From: CAYMZZ01 sp047600605
GTDB lineage: Bacteria; Bacteroidota; Bacteroidia; Chitinophagales; Chitinophagaceae
NCBI GenBank assembly: GCA_047600605.1
Contig: JASGKK010000003.1
Span: 248,001-312,000 of the forward strand
Length of the DNA stretch: 64,000 nucleotides
Direction of reading: 5' to 3'
The notes under the pieces: model-generated
The model's database searches: none
The model's input: only the letters and a program-made list of their open reading frames with translations
Told to the model about the DNA's origin: nothing
Made by a program: the position numbers and the translations under genes
Part shown: positions 8,851 to 17,959 of the stretch, one piece after another
Layout of the letters: the number at the start of each line of letters is the position of its first letter
How positions within the stretch are numbered: position 1 is the stretch's first letter

Positions 8851-9780
8851 TTATTTATTGGCCACGCCCAGGTTGTACAGGGCTTTTATATGTGCATCGG
8901 GCAAAGCGATATTGAAAACACGTATCTCGTCAATATTACCTGTCATAGGTGCAAAGCTTACATCGGCGCTCACAGCTTTACCGGGAATGCCATTGTAGTT
9001 GGATCCGATGATCACTTCGTTTGGCTCAAAAGAATTAAAATAATTCGCACCACGATTCTGATAAGCCGGTACACCAATCTTTACCCCATCGCCCCAAAGC
9101 TGCAGAATGTTTTCGACAGCATCGTAGGTGATCACTACATGCGTCCATTTATCCATACCAATCTTCGGAGAAAGGAACGGAAATCCACTCGCCGCATGTG
9201 CTGTATTGAGATTGTCCTGCACATTGATAGCGCCAGATGAGGCATTTACTGCAGTAAAACTGGGTTGAATAGTGATCTGATCGGTATTGCTGGCAGGACG
9301 GCTATTGGTATTCAATGCTACATTGACATTGCCATTAAAGATGCCGGGCCTTGCCAGTTGAAAGGGCATAGTGCGTTTGGATCCGTTGTTGAGTATCTGC
9401 ACCCAAAAGCTCACCGTAAAACTTTTGAAGGCATTGGTTTTGAAATTGTCGAATTGGGTATCGTAATACAGAAACCCACTGGTCAGCTTCAGCGCCCTGC
9501 CACGCACACCAGCATCAATAATTTCGTTGTTCTGTGTAGTACCTGGTGTTTTATGGCTGATGGTTTCAGACAAATCGTTGTCGAAATTCCAGAAGGCCAC
9601 CAGGTTCTGCGGAAATATTTCATCTGAGCTGGTATAGCCGTCAATCTTACCGGTATAATCATCGGGCGATACTTTAGGCAGCCGGTGCGGGTTGCCATCT
9701 TTTTTACACGACTGCGTAAGCAGCAGCGTAAGCGCTGCTGCAACCAGTCCCTGTTTTCTGAATATATTATACAAATTCAT
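8851..9780 (-). CDS. LamG/concanavalin-like lipoprotein, putative surface glycan-binding protein
   Basis: 309 residues with a lipoprotein signal ending LLLTQSCKKDGN. From about residue 55 the sequence fits a LamG-like jelly roll: LVAFWNFDNDLSE, SFTVSFWVQILNN, KWTHVVITYDAVENILQLW and GNIDEIRVFNIAL near the end. No catalytic residues are evident. It directly follows susD, where Bacteroides systems place SusE/SusF-type glycan-binding proteins, so a surface binding role is inferred. The LamG protein at 26750-27637 holds the same place in the other cassette. Confidence 0.75.
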   Translation of the reverse strand: MNLYNIFRKQGLVAAALTLLLTQSCKKDGNPHRLPKVSPDDYTGKIDGYTSSDEIFPQNLVAFWNFDNDLSETISHKTPGTTQNNEIIDAGVRGRALKLTSGFLYYDTQFDNFKTNAFKSFTVSFWVQILNNGSKRTMPFQLARPGIFNGNVNVALNTNSRPASNTDQITIQPSFTAVNASSGAINVQDNLNTAHAASGFPFLSPKIGMDKWTHVVITYDAVENILQLWGDGVKIGVPAYQNRGANYFNSFEPNEVIIGSNYNGIPGKAVSADVSFAPMTGNIDEIRVFNIALPDAHIKALYNLGVANK

Positions 9781-9806
9781 GGTTATGCATTTGTGTTATG
9801 ACTGAA

Positions 9807-11366
9807 TTAATAGCCGAAGTTTTGTACCAGCACGCCCTGGCTCAGATCAATCTGTGCCTGCGGAATGGGTAGCAATACGTCGCGTGAGTTGTTGAAATTG
9901 GTTTTACCGGCAGCATGCAATGCATCGGCGGCAACACCCCAGCGTACCAGATCGAAGAAACGATCGTGCTCCATAGCCAGCTCAATACGACGCTCATGGC
10001 GAATGGCTTCACGCAGTTCATCCTGGTCTGTTGTAGTCACTTTAGGTAAAATAGCATTGTTGGTACCACGTGCACGGGCCCGTATCATTTCCAGTTTATC
10101 CAGCGCTTCCTGGGTATTGTTCAACTCATTGGCTGCTTCTGCGTACATAAGTACCACGTCGGCATAACGGAGTATCCGGATATTCATCCAGTAACCGCTG
10201 AGGTTGCCATAAGCTGCACGCATAGCAGGATTGGAGTAGACCTTATGATTATACTGCCGGTTGGGCAGGCCCAGTGGAATGTTTTCACCATATACAGTTT
10301 GATAGATGGTGTCGCTCTCTCCGTTGCGGCCAGGCTGGCTGGTAAACATAACGGTACGGGCTTTGCGCGGATCGCCTGTTTCGTATGCATTGATCAGGTA
10401 GTCGCTGGGTGTATTCCATCCCCAACCGAGGTTCCATACCCCTGTACCACGTACTCCCATAATGGATGCGTACTGTACGCCATTCGCTGTGGGTATGACC
10501 GCCGAAGCAGTGGCCTGTACTTCAAATACAGATTCCCTGCTGTTTTCGCCATCTTCACCAAATATCTTGCTATACGATGTAAGGAGGCTGTACTGACCGG
10601 TGGCCATTACATCATTGGCGGCTGCCATCGCCTGCGCCCATTTTTTTTGAGTCAGGTATACTTTGGCCAACAGTCCGCTGGCAGCACCACGGGTGGCGCG
10701 ACCGGGGAATTTTGCATCCCATCCGAGCGGCAGGCTTTCGGCTGCATTCTGCAGGTCACCTTCAATAAATGCATACAGTTGCTCCACGCTGCTCTGCGGC
10801 ACATTGCTTTGAGCGGCTGCATCGGTAAACACACTATCGATCAGCGGTACACGACCAAAGAGGCGTACCAGCATGAAATAACCATACCCACGCAGAAAAC
10901 GCGCCTCACCCTCTGATTGTTTCCTTACTTCAGGCGTAGCTACAATAGAGCTGTTGTTGTAAATCTGGTCAAGTGCAATGTTGGCTTTATTGATGAGTGC
11001 ATAATAGCCCAGCCACAATGTATTGGCAAAACCATTGTCGGGAGACACGGGGAAATTATCCATACTGATAGCATTGGCTCCGCCATCGGCTGGTGTACTG
11101 CCCTTATCTGCATCATCGCTGCGTATGCTGGTGGCTGTGATGAATGACTGACTGTGGGCATTGAATGAGCGAAGCTCTGAATAAGGACCAAACAGATAGG
11201 TATCATACGGTCCAGAGCCGCCGGGATAGGGATAACTCTCCGGCGTATACTGTCCCTGCGGTTCACGATCCAGGAAGTTTTTTGCACAGCCGGAAAACAT
11301 AACCAGTGCCCCCAGGAGGCCGAAGGTTATGGCGACTGAACTGTTAATCATTTTTTGCATTTTCAT
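9807..11366 (-). CDS. SusD/RagB outer-membrane lipoprotein (cassette 2)
   Basis: About 519 residues from the start MKMQKMINSS. An upstream ATG at 11393 overlaps the susC stop as TAATG and would add nine residues, so coupled initiation there is possible. The lipobox is in LVMFSGCAKNFLDREPQG, and FLDREP is the usual SusD mature N-terminus. The C-terminal text EAIRHERRIELAMEHDRFFD LVRWG (written here with a break) is the family's most conserved segment. SusD forms the lid on the TonB-dependent SusC pore and binds the incoming oligosaccharide at the cell surface. It is clearly paired with the susC gene just upstream. Confidence 0.93.
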   Translation of the reverse strand: MKMQKMINSSVAITFGLLGALVMFSGCAKNFLDREPQGQYTPESYPYPGGSGPYDTYLFGPYSELRSFNAHSQSFITATSIRSDDADKGSTPADGGANAISMDNFPVSPDNGFANTLWLGYYALINKANIALDQIYNNSSIVATPEVRKQSEGEARFLRGYGYFMLVRLFGRVPLIDSVFTDAAAQSNVPQSSVEQLYAFIEGDLQNAAESLPLGWDAKFPGRATRGAASGLLAKVYLTQKKWAQAMAAANDVMATGQYSLLTSYSKIFGEDGENSRESVFEVQATASAVIPTANGVQYASIMGVRGTGVWNLGWGWNTPSDYLINAYETGDPRKARTVMFTSQPGRNGESDTIYQTVYGENIPLGLPNRQYNHKVYSNPAMRAAYGNLSGYWMNIRILRYADVVLMYAEAANELNNTQEALDKLEMIRARARGTNNAILPKVTTTDQDELREAIRHERRIELAMEHDRFFDLVRWGVAADALHAAGKTNFNNSRDVLLPIPQAQIDLSQGVLVQNFGY

Positions 11367-11392
11367 TACTGAATATTTTGAGATGAATAACA

Positions 11393-14300
11393 TTAGAATG
11401 TGACATTAACACCAAATGAATAAATAGCCGGTACAGGATAAGTACCATTATCAGCACCACTGCTGATGGGATTGCTCAGGCTTACCTCTGGTGTATAACC
11501 GGTCGTTTTGCTGAAAGTGGCTATGTTTTGGCCACTCACATACACACGCAGCTGGTTTACAGTTTTGCCCAGTATACGTTTGGGGAAATTGTAACCGATC
11601 TGCAGCGTGCGGATACGGAAATAATCCCCGGGTTCGAGGAAATAACTGCTGAAAAGGAAATTGTTTGGACGTGTATTGTCCAGGATCGGCTCTACATTGC
11701 TGGTGCCGGCAGCTGTCCACGCCTTCAAACGATTGGCTTCATAGTTGAGTACCGCAAAAGTGGCGGTACGACGCTGTGTATACACCATATTACCTGCCAC
11801 ACCCTGACCTTCGATGATGGCATCAAACCCTTTGTACTCCAGTGCCAGGTTGAATCCGAAATTGTATAGTGGAAATGGTGTACCCAGGTTGGTCCGGTCG
11901 GTGGATGATATTTTACCATCACCATTTACATCTTCAAAAGCGATATCGCCTGGCAGTGAATTTATAAAACTGGGCATTTTGTCAAAGTCTGCCACTACCT
12001 GGTAGATACCTATCTGACGATAGCCATAGAAATAACCGATCGACTCGCCAGTGACAGTCCGGTTTACACCGGCATTGCCGAGAATCTGGAAGTTGATATT
12101 ATCACCAATTGATTCCACACGGTTTTTGTTATAGCTCAGGTTACCGGACAGACGATAGGAGAAATCGCGGCCGATTTTATCACTCCAGCCCAGGGTCAGT
12201 TCAATACCGCGGTTGGTGATTGTACCCAGGTTGGTCCGATAATCATAGTTGCCCGCAGTTCCCGGCAGCGTCAGCGTGGTCAGGATATCTTTAGTAGTAC
12301 GGTCATAGAAAGTGATCTCGGCCGAAAGACGGTTGCGCAATGCACGTACATCGAGGCCTACATCCAGACCACGCACTACTTCCCAGTGCAGATTGGGGTC
12401 CGGCACATAAGCGGGAGCTACTGAACCATACACGTTGTCGCCGAAAACACCTACGTTGGCTGTGGTAAGACCAGGCAGGTACAGGTTGGCAGGCAGGCCA
12501 AGACCACTACCTACTGTACCCCAGGCACCACGCAGTTTAAGGAAGTCGATGCCATGGAATTTTTTGAAAAATTCCTCATCGCTGATCACCCAACCCACAC
12601 CTATGCTACCGAATGTACCCCAGCGGTTTTTGGGTGCAAACTTGGAGCTGCCATCTCTGCGCAGGCTGGCATTGAGCAGATAACGGCCCTGATAGGCATA
12701 GTTAACACGGCCAAAGGCAGACATGAATGACTCTTCGCCACCACTGCCACTGTTGGAGAGCGGGTTGTTCTGATTCACGATATTGAGATACCAGAATGAA
12801 GGATCGTTAGGAATATTCAATGCGGTATCGCGACGATTGCCACCTACCGATGAACTGCCGGTATACAACGTAGAAAAACCAACCATTGCTGTCACGTCAT
12901 GATCTTTGTTGATACGCTTATTGAATGTAAGCGTATGATCCTGCTGAAATTTTCTGAATTCTGACTGCGACTGACTCACGCTGGTACGCGCTGTCGGATC
13001 GCGGGTTGTATCTGTAGCGCTGACCCCTTCGCCCAGGTTGATATAAGAATAGGGCAACGGTGAGTAGCTGCGGCTGTTGTTGAAGCCCAGGTCGGTATAG
13101 AACGTAGAACGGTAGGTAAAGTCGCGGAGAAATTTCACCTCACCAAATACACTGGCTACTGCACGATAGCCTTTATTGATCGCCGTATTGCGGTTGAGGT
13201 TCACACGGGCCACGGGATTGCCCACCTGTGCACGCTGAAAAGACGGCATGCTGTAGTAAAGACCCGGGCCAGCCTGTACAGACACAATAGGCGCGGCCCA
13301 CAGTGCATTGTTCAGATCAGCACTGGGCGCTTCAGATATCCAGTGAAAACCGGTGATATCGCCGCCTATTTTCACGTGATTGCCAATACGTACTTCCTGG
13401 TTGAGGCGGGCAATATATTTTTTATAATTATCGTATTTCAGCACACCCTCCTGCGAGTTGTAACCAAGGTTGATAAGGGTGGTTCCCTTTTCACCACTGG
13501 TAGAGATAGTAACGCTATTGGTATTGATCATAGCGTTGCGGAATACCAGGTCCTGCCAGTTGGTATTGGCTGTATAGTTGGTATAATCAAAATCCGATGC
13601 TCTCAGGTTGGCCAGTTGTGCGGAATAAAGTTTTTTGAAGCCATTGGCATCTGTCACTTTGATCTTGTTGTTGACCTGTTGTACGCCTACAGAGCTTTGC
13701 AGGGTCACACGGGTATCGCCACGCGCGGCACGTTTGGTAGTCACTACTATTACACCATTACCACCCTGCAAACCGAAGATGGCGATAGAGGATGGATCGC
13801 GCAGAATTTCTATGCTGGCAATATCACCGGGGTTGAGGTAGTCGATATTGGTTTGAAATACACCATCCACTACGTATAAGGGATCCGTATTATTGGTGCT
13901 GTTTACACCGCGTATGCGTACAGTGGGAGAAGATCCTGCACGGCCGGAGTTGACGATTGTAAGACCGGCAACCTTACCCTGCAGCGATGAAATAGGATTG
14001 GTAGCAGGCATTTTGGCCAGGTCCTCTCCTTTTACGGTTGTAATAGAACCGGTGAGGTCTCTTTTCTTTTGTGTGCCATAACCGATTACTACCACCTGGT
14101 CGAGCGCACCTTCTGCCTGGCTCATCGCGACGTTGATGGCAGAGCGGTTGCCCACCACCTCTTCTACTGTCACAAAACCTACGTAACTGAATACCAGCGT
14201 AGCGGTCTCAGGCACCGTAATGGAATAATTACCGTCTGCATCTGTAGTGGTGCCAAAAGCGCTGCCTTTGACAGAAACGGATACGCCAAAAAGCGGGCTA

Positions 14301-14728
14301 CCCGTACCGGTGGTTACGCGGCCTTTGACCGTAAGTTCCTGAAGGGTCATCTCCGAAACCTGCATGCCACGGCGCAACACTACCAGTTTGGTATTAAGTA
14401 TACGATAAGAAATACCGGTGTTGCTGAAGACCTGCTTCAGCACATCTTCTATGCTGGCTTTGCTTACGTTGAGACTTACCCGGGGGCTGCCTTTGACAAT
14501 GTCTTCGTCAAACAGGAAACGATAATCACTCTTTTTTTCAATAGCGGTAAGTACCTTCTTGATGTTTTCGGCTTCTATCTTCAGGGTGATCTTTTCCTGC
14601 GAGTATGAATTGGCTGATACGTGGAGTGATGCCAGCGTCAATAACAATACTGTCAATTTCATGATTCTGAAGAGCTTGAGTGAAAGCTGGTCCGAAAAAA
14701 ATGCAGACCCGGCTTCATTTTTTTTCAT
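11393..14728 (-). CDS. SusC/RagA TonB-dependent transporter with STN signalling domain (cassette 2)
   Basis: 1111 residues. After the signal peptide (…ANSYSQ) comes an STN/secretin-N domain (about 48-118), which in such transporters contacts a FecR anti-sigma factor in the periplasm. Then follow a carboxypeptidase-regulatory-like domain (about 130-205), the plug with DQVVVIGYGTQKKRDLTGS, and a large beta-barrel ending in an aromatic residue (GVNVTF). It imports oligosaccharides across the outer membrane using TonB energy. The STN domain with the adjacent FecR and sigma genes makes this a transducing transporter that induces its own operon. Its 5' leader contains a hairpin and T-tract on the opposite strand (14796-14829). 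Confidence 0.95.
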   Translation of the reverse strand: MKKNEAGSAFFSDQLSLKLFRIMKLTVLLLTLASLHVSANSYSQEKITLKIEAENIKKVLTAIEKKSDYRFLFDEDIVKGSPRVSLNVSKASIEDVLKQVFSNTGISYRILNTKLVVLRRGMQVSEMTLQELTVKGRVTTGTGSPLFGVSVSVKGSAFGTTTDADGNYSITVPETATLVFSYVGFVTVEEVVGNRSAINVAMSQAEGALDQVVVIGYGTQKKRDLTGSITTVKGEDLAKMPATNPISSLQGKVAGLTIVNSGRAGSSPTVRIRGVNSTNNTDPLYVVDGVFQTNIDYLNPGDIASIEILRDPSSIAIFGLQGGNGVIVVTTKRAARGDTRVTLQSSVGVQQVNNKIKVTDANGFKKLYSAQLANLRASDFDYTNYTANTNWQDLVFRNAMINTNSVTISTSGEKGTTLINLGYNSQEGVLKYDNYKKYIARLNQEVRIGNHVKIGGDITGFHWISEAPSADLNNALWAAPIVSVQAGPGLYYSMPSFQRAQVGNPVARVNLNRNTAINKGYRAVASVFGEVKFLRDFTYRSTFYTDLGFNNSRSYSPLPYSYINLGEGVSATDTTRDPTARTSVSQSQSEFRKFQQDHTLTFNKRINKDHDVTAMVGFSTLYTGSSSVGGNRRDTALNIPNDPSFWYLNIVNQNNPLSNSGSGGEESFMSAFGRVNYAYQGRYLLNASLRRDGSSKFAPKNRWGTFGSIGVGWVISDEEFFKKFHGIDFLKLRGAWGTVGSGLGLPANLYLPGLTTANVGVFGDNVYGSVAPAYVPDPNLHWEVVRGLDVGLDVRALRNRLSAEITFYDRTTKDILTTLTLPGTAGNYDYRTNLGTITNRGIELTLGWSDKIGRDFSYRLSGNLSYNKNRVESIGDNINFQILGNAGVNRTVTGESIGYFYGYRQIGIYQVVADFDKMPSFINSLPGDIAFEDVNGDGKISSTDRTNLGTPFPLYNFGFNLALEYKGFDAIIEGQGVAGNMVYTQRRTATFAVLNYEANRLKAWTAAGTSNVEPILDNTRPNNFLFSSYFLEPGDYFRIRTLQIGYNFPKRILGKTVNQLRVYVSGQNIATFSKTTGYTPEVSLSNPISSGADNGTYPVPAIYSFGVNVTF

Positions 14729-14795
14729 AATTTTCGATTGAGGGTTAATAACTGTGCTTCTCCGTCGGGGAGATTTTATACGGTATTAGCCTGTT

Positions 14796-14829
14796 GCGGG
14801 GTTCTGCGCCAACAGAATCCCGCTTTTTT
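14796..14829 (+). terminator. Plus-strand terminator-like hairpin in the susC leader (cassette 2)
   Basis: Arms GCGGGGTTCTG (14796-14806) and CAGAATCCCGC (14813-14823) pair with one mismatch around a 6-base loop and are followed by TTTTTT on the plus strand. That is the form of an intrinsic terminator pointing against susC transcription. An alternative stem CTGTTG/CAACAG (14791-14796 and 14810-14815) overlaps it. The other susC leader has an equivalent hairpin at 32740-32769. No plus-strand gene is nearby, so an antisense RNA is one possible reason for it. Confidence 0.5.
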
Positions 14830-14889
14830 CAGGTTCAAATACACCGTTTTCAGGTAGAGTTGTTGCGTTTCTTCATAATGGCATAAGCG

Positions 14890-15987
14890 TTAGCGGTGAA
14901 TAATGATTTTATTTCCTTTTCTCTCAAAACTGAAGGGAGAGGTATAGCGAAGGGCTTCCATTGCCTGCTCAATATTTTCATTGTCGAGCTTACCGGTAAA
15001 TCTTTTTTCCATCAATGCGCTGTCTGCAATTTCAATATCCACACCGTACCAGCGTTCCATCTTAACGGCCAGTTCGCGCAGTGATTCATTATCAAATACC
15101 AGCCTGTTTTCGATCCATTGCGTTTCAGCAACAGTACTGTCAACCGGATTGACCTTCAGTTTATTTACAGCCACCAGCGGTTCGTAATCATCGCCGGCAT
15201 TATCCTGTTGTACACGCATGCTTTTGTTATCTACGACCAGTTTTTCATTGGGCGAAAGAATGATCTTGTCGTTGGGGCGGCTTTTGATGGAGACTTCGAT
15301 GCGGCCGCGGATCAGGCTCGTTTCTGTTTTTTCATCTTCGGGATATGCTTTTACGTTGAAAGCGGTACCCAGTACTTTGATGTCGATACTGGAAGCGTGG
15401 ATCACAAAAGGATGGTCGGCATCTTTTACTACATCAAAAAAAGCTTCGCCGCTGAGTGTTACTTCTCTTATTTTTTTCCCGAATTCTTTTCCGTAAGTGA
15501 TCTTACTGCCGGCATTGAGCCATACCAGCGAGCCGTCGGGCAACTGTACATGCGATTTGGAGCCATACCGTGTGCTTACTTCATTGACCTGTCGGGCCAG
15601 TACCTGGCTGCCGGTTTTTTGTGTGCCGGAGCCTTTGAATAAAAACCAGCCAAAAAGCAGCAGGGAGGCAGCAATGCCTGTACCTGCATAGAGAAACAGG
15701 CGACGGCGTCGTATGGGAGCTTGTTGCAGCGGAATATCCACGATGGTGCTATCATCGTCAAATGCCACGCCTTTATCGTCCATCCGTTTAAGGTGGGCCA
15801 TGTAGGCATCCGCATCTGCAGGTGTGTCGGGTTCGGGATTAGACTGCCAGAGAAGCTCCAGGTTTTGGGACGCAAACTGCCATTCGGGGTGTTCGCCCAG
15901 CATTTTCTCCAGTTCCCTGATTTCTTCGGGACTGGCTTCGCCGGCTATTCTTTTAGATAAAAGGATCCAAAAATTCTCCTGGGTCAT
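14890..15987 (-). CDS. FecR family anti-sigma factor (cassette 2)
   Basis: 365 residues. The cytoplasmic N-terminal domain (about 1-90) would bind the ECF sigma factor, and one transmembrane helix lies at about 97-115 (LFLYAGTGIAASLLLFGWF). The FecR domain (about 135-245) shows LPDGSLVWLNAGSKITY, SGEAFFDVVKD and VLGTAFNVKAYPEDE. The C-terminal DUF4974/STN-like domain (about 285-365) includes LRELAVKMERWYGVDIEI. It links the periplasmic signal from the SusC STN domain to the sigma factor. The gene lies 67 bases after the sigma gene and 161 bases before susC. Confidence 0.93.
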   Translation of the reverse strand: MTQENFWILLSKRIAGEASPEEIRELEKMLGEHPEWQFASQNLELLWQSNPEPDTPADADAYMAHLKRMDDKGVAFDDDSTIVDIPLQQAPIRRRRLFLYAGTGIAASLLLFGWFLFKGSGTQKTGSQVLARQVNEVSTRYGSKSHVQLPDGSLVWLNAGSKITYGKEFGKKIREVTLSGEAFFDVVKDADHPFVIHASSIDIKVLGTAFNVKAYPEDEKTETSLIRGRIEVSIKSRPNDKIILSPNEKLVVDNKSMRVQQDNAGDDYEPLVAVNKLKVNPVDSTVAETQWIENRLVFDNESLRELAVKMERWYGVDIEIADSALMEKRFTGKLDNENIEQAMEALRYTSPFSFERKGNKIIIHR

Positions 15988-16054
15988 TCCGTGGGTTTAT
16001 GAAATGTCCCTTATAGACAAAGCCGGGGAATGGTTACCCCTAAGGCTCTTCAAA

Positions 16055-16660
16055 TTATTTTTTAGGCTGCCGGTTAAAATGGGTGGGGATATCCAGTTGC
16101 ATACAGGCACTCAGGCGGCGCAGGGCAATAGCCATTTGAGCTTCAACGGTTTTTACAGAAATCTCCAGCAGTTCGGCTACTTCTCGATAACGCAGGCCAT
16201 CTTCTTTTACCAATTTAAAGATCAGCCGGCAGCGGGGAGGTAATTCCTGTATGGCTTTATGGAGACGCTGCAGCATTTCATCGGTCATCATCAGCTCTTC
16301 CGGATTGAGTGCCGCAAGGGTGGGGCTTACCTGCCAGTAGGCCGAATCGACCGCCTGCTGTCTTTTTTGACGGGCCAGCAGGTTGAGTGCGCGGTTTCTG
16401 ACCGCGGTATAAAAGTACAAACGCGGCCATTCTACCTGATCCATGGTGTGTCTTTTTTCCCATACCTGAATAAAAACATCAGACACTACTTCTTCTGCAT
16501 CATAATCCGATTTGAGTATGCCGGCTGCAAACTGGCACAAAGGACGATGCAACAGCATAAATAGCTCTTTATAGGCTTCTCTGCTCTGCTGCCAGGCAAT
16601 ATGCTCCAGCAATCGTTTTATGTACGCATTATCTTTCACACGCAAGCAATGATCATGCAA
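16055..16660 (-). CDS. ECF RNA polymerase sigma factor (cassette 2)
   Basis: 201 residues. Region 2 covers about 30-95 (AEEVVSDVFIQVWEKR, then LYFYTAVRNRALNLL), and region 4 about 125-185 (LPPRCRLIFKLVKEDGLRYR, then VAELLEISVKTVEAQMAIAL). This is the Bacteroidota sigma-70 subgroup paired with FecR and SusC/D. It is expected to direct RNA polymerase to the promoter of its own cassette once FecR releases it. Its paralog at 33960-34616 shares the LPPRCKMIFKLIREDGLRYK text but differs elsewhere, so the two systems are probably insulated. Confidence 0.93.
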   Translation of the reverse strand: MHDHCLRVKDNAYIKRLLEHIAWQQSREAYKELFMLLHRPLCQFAAGILKSDYDAEEVVSDVFIQVWEKRHTMDQVEWPRLYFYTAVRNRALNLLARQKRQQAVDSAYWQVSPTLAALNPEELMMTDEMLQRLHKAIQELPPRCRLIFKLVKEDGLRYREVAELLEISVKTVEAQMAIALRRLSACMQLDIPTHFNRQPKK

Positions 16661-16756
16661 GGGTGTAAAAGTATTTATTTATGCGTAATTCAATCCGCGA
16701 ATCAGTTTTGTTAACAAACCGGCCTTTAACGGACTGCCAATCATATTATTTGATAT

Positions 16757-17920
16757 TTATACAACCGGCCATTTGAAACCAGACTCCAGATTAATCCGTT
16801 TGCCACTGCGCCCGGATTCTCTTGCCGCTTCAATTATCTCCAGTACATGCAGGGCATGCTCGGCATTGATCAACGGTTCTTCGCCGGTTACCAGCGCTTT
16901 TGATATTATGGAAGCCCCTTCCTGCCATACATAACTGCCGGGATCCGGAACAAATCTTTCTGTTTTTTCATGATCATGTGTAGCCATATCCACACCGTGT
17001 GGCGCCCAGTCGTAGCCAGCCATCGCGATGTTACCATGCGAGCCCCATATCTGGATCGTAGGCCGCTCCTGCCCTTTGCCTTCGTGCCCATACGGATCAA
17101 AATAATTAAAGCCGCACTGTACATGCGATAATACACCATCGCCATGATCCATGATCAGCATGGCATTATCTTCTGCTTCTACTTTTATCTTTCCTTTATT
17201 ATCTACCGTACGTTCCGGTGTTACTATACTGGTCATGGCCACAACCGATGCGGCGGGTCCCAGCAATCCGGTGAGTGTGGCAATATTATATACCCCGAGG
17301 TCAGGCAGACTGCCCCCGCCTTTTTCATAAAAAAATGCCGACCAGCCAGGGCCTGTATGTCCATAATGTGCATGTGCACAGGCTACGCGACCCAGTTTTC
17401 CTTCTCTCAATGCTTTTGACATAAAAGCAAACTGCGGACTGTTTACAACCGCCGGCGCACCCCAGATGCGCAGGTTTTTACTTTTGGCAAAATCAAGAAG
17501 TGCTTTTCCCTCCTTGTAGGTATTGGCCATGGGTTTTTCACTCCACACATGTTTGCCTGCTGTAAGTGCAATTTTATTAAGACGGCCATGCTCCTGCATA
17601 TCGGTCAGGTTGATGAGCAGGTCAAACGGAGCGCCTGCCAGTTGCTGATCAATATGCGGATAATGATTGGGAATATTAAACTCAGTCGCCCTGCTTTTGG
17701 CTCTTTCATAAACAATATCGCAGGCGCTCACGAGCTCCACGTAAGGAGATTTAGATAAATGCGGAAGATATACGCCCGACACACTTCCGCAACCAATGAC
17801 AGCAAGCCGGATCTTTTTTTCCGTTTTTTGCAGGGCAAATCCTTCCAGGGAAGAAAGCAGTAAGGCGGCACCTGCCATTGCAGTGCGTTGCAAAAAAGCC
17901 TGACGGGAGATAGTATCCAT
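16757..17920 (-). CDS. Gfo/Idh/MocA family NAD(P)-dependent oxidoreductase
   Basis: 387 residues. An N-terminal export-like segment (ISRQAFLQRTAMAGAALLLS) resembles a Tat signal but lacks the second arginine. The Rossmann fold begins RLAVIGCGSVSGVYLPHL, with the family signature VWSEKPMANT near residue 130 and the C-terminal beta-sheet domain at about 150-360. Family members oxidise or reduce sugars or inositols through the cofactor. The substrate cannot be named. It begins 39 bases after the third GH144 gene of the upstream run and probably shares that operon, so a role on a glucan-derived sugar is inferred. Confidence 0.85.
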   Translation of the reverse strand: MDTISRQAFLQRTAMAGAALLLSSLEGFALQKTEKKIRLAVIGCGSVSGVYLPHLSKSPYVELVSACDIVYERAKSRATEFNIPNHYPHIDQQLAGAPFDLLINLTDMQEHGRLNKIALTAGKHVWSEKPMANTYKEGKALLDFAKSKNLRIWGAPAVVNSPQFAFMSKALREGKLGRVACAHAHYGHTGPGWSAFFYEKGGGSLPDLGVYNIATLTGLLGPAASVVAMTSIVTPERTVDNKGKIKVEAEDNAMLIMDHGDGVLSHVQCGFNYFDPYGHEGKGQERPTIQIWGSHGNIAMAGYDWAPHGVDMATHDHEKTERFVPDPGSYVWQEGASIISKALVTGEEPLINAEHALHVLEIIEAARESGRSGKRINLESGFKWPVV

Positions 17921-17959
17921 AACAATCGTTTTTATAAATGATAATAAGGTGCTGATTTT

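Noticed and set aside
10245..10916. 223-codon plus-strand open frame opposite susD
   Set aside because: It is antisense to a clear SusD gene, has no recognisable features and has a Cys/His/Tyr-rich composition typical of reversed coding DNA.
13343..13879. 178-codon open frame on the plus strand inside susC
   Set aside because: It is fully antisense to a well-conserved SusC gene, with no domain, signal or ribosome-binding evidence. It is a shadow of the biased codon use of the real gene.
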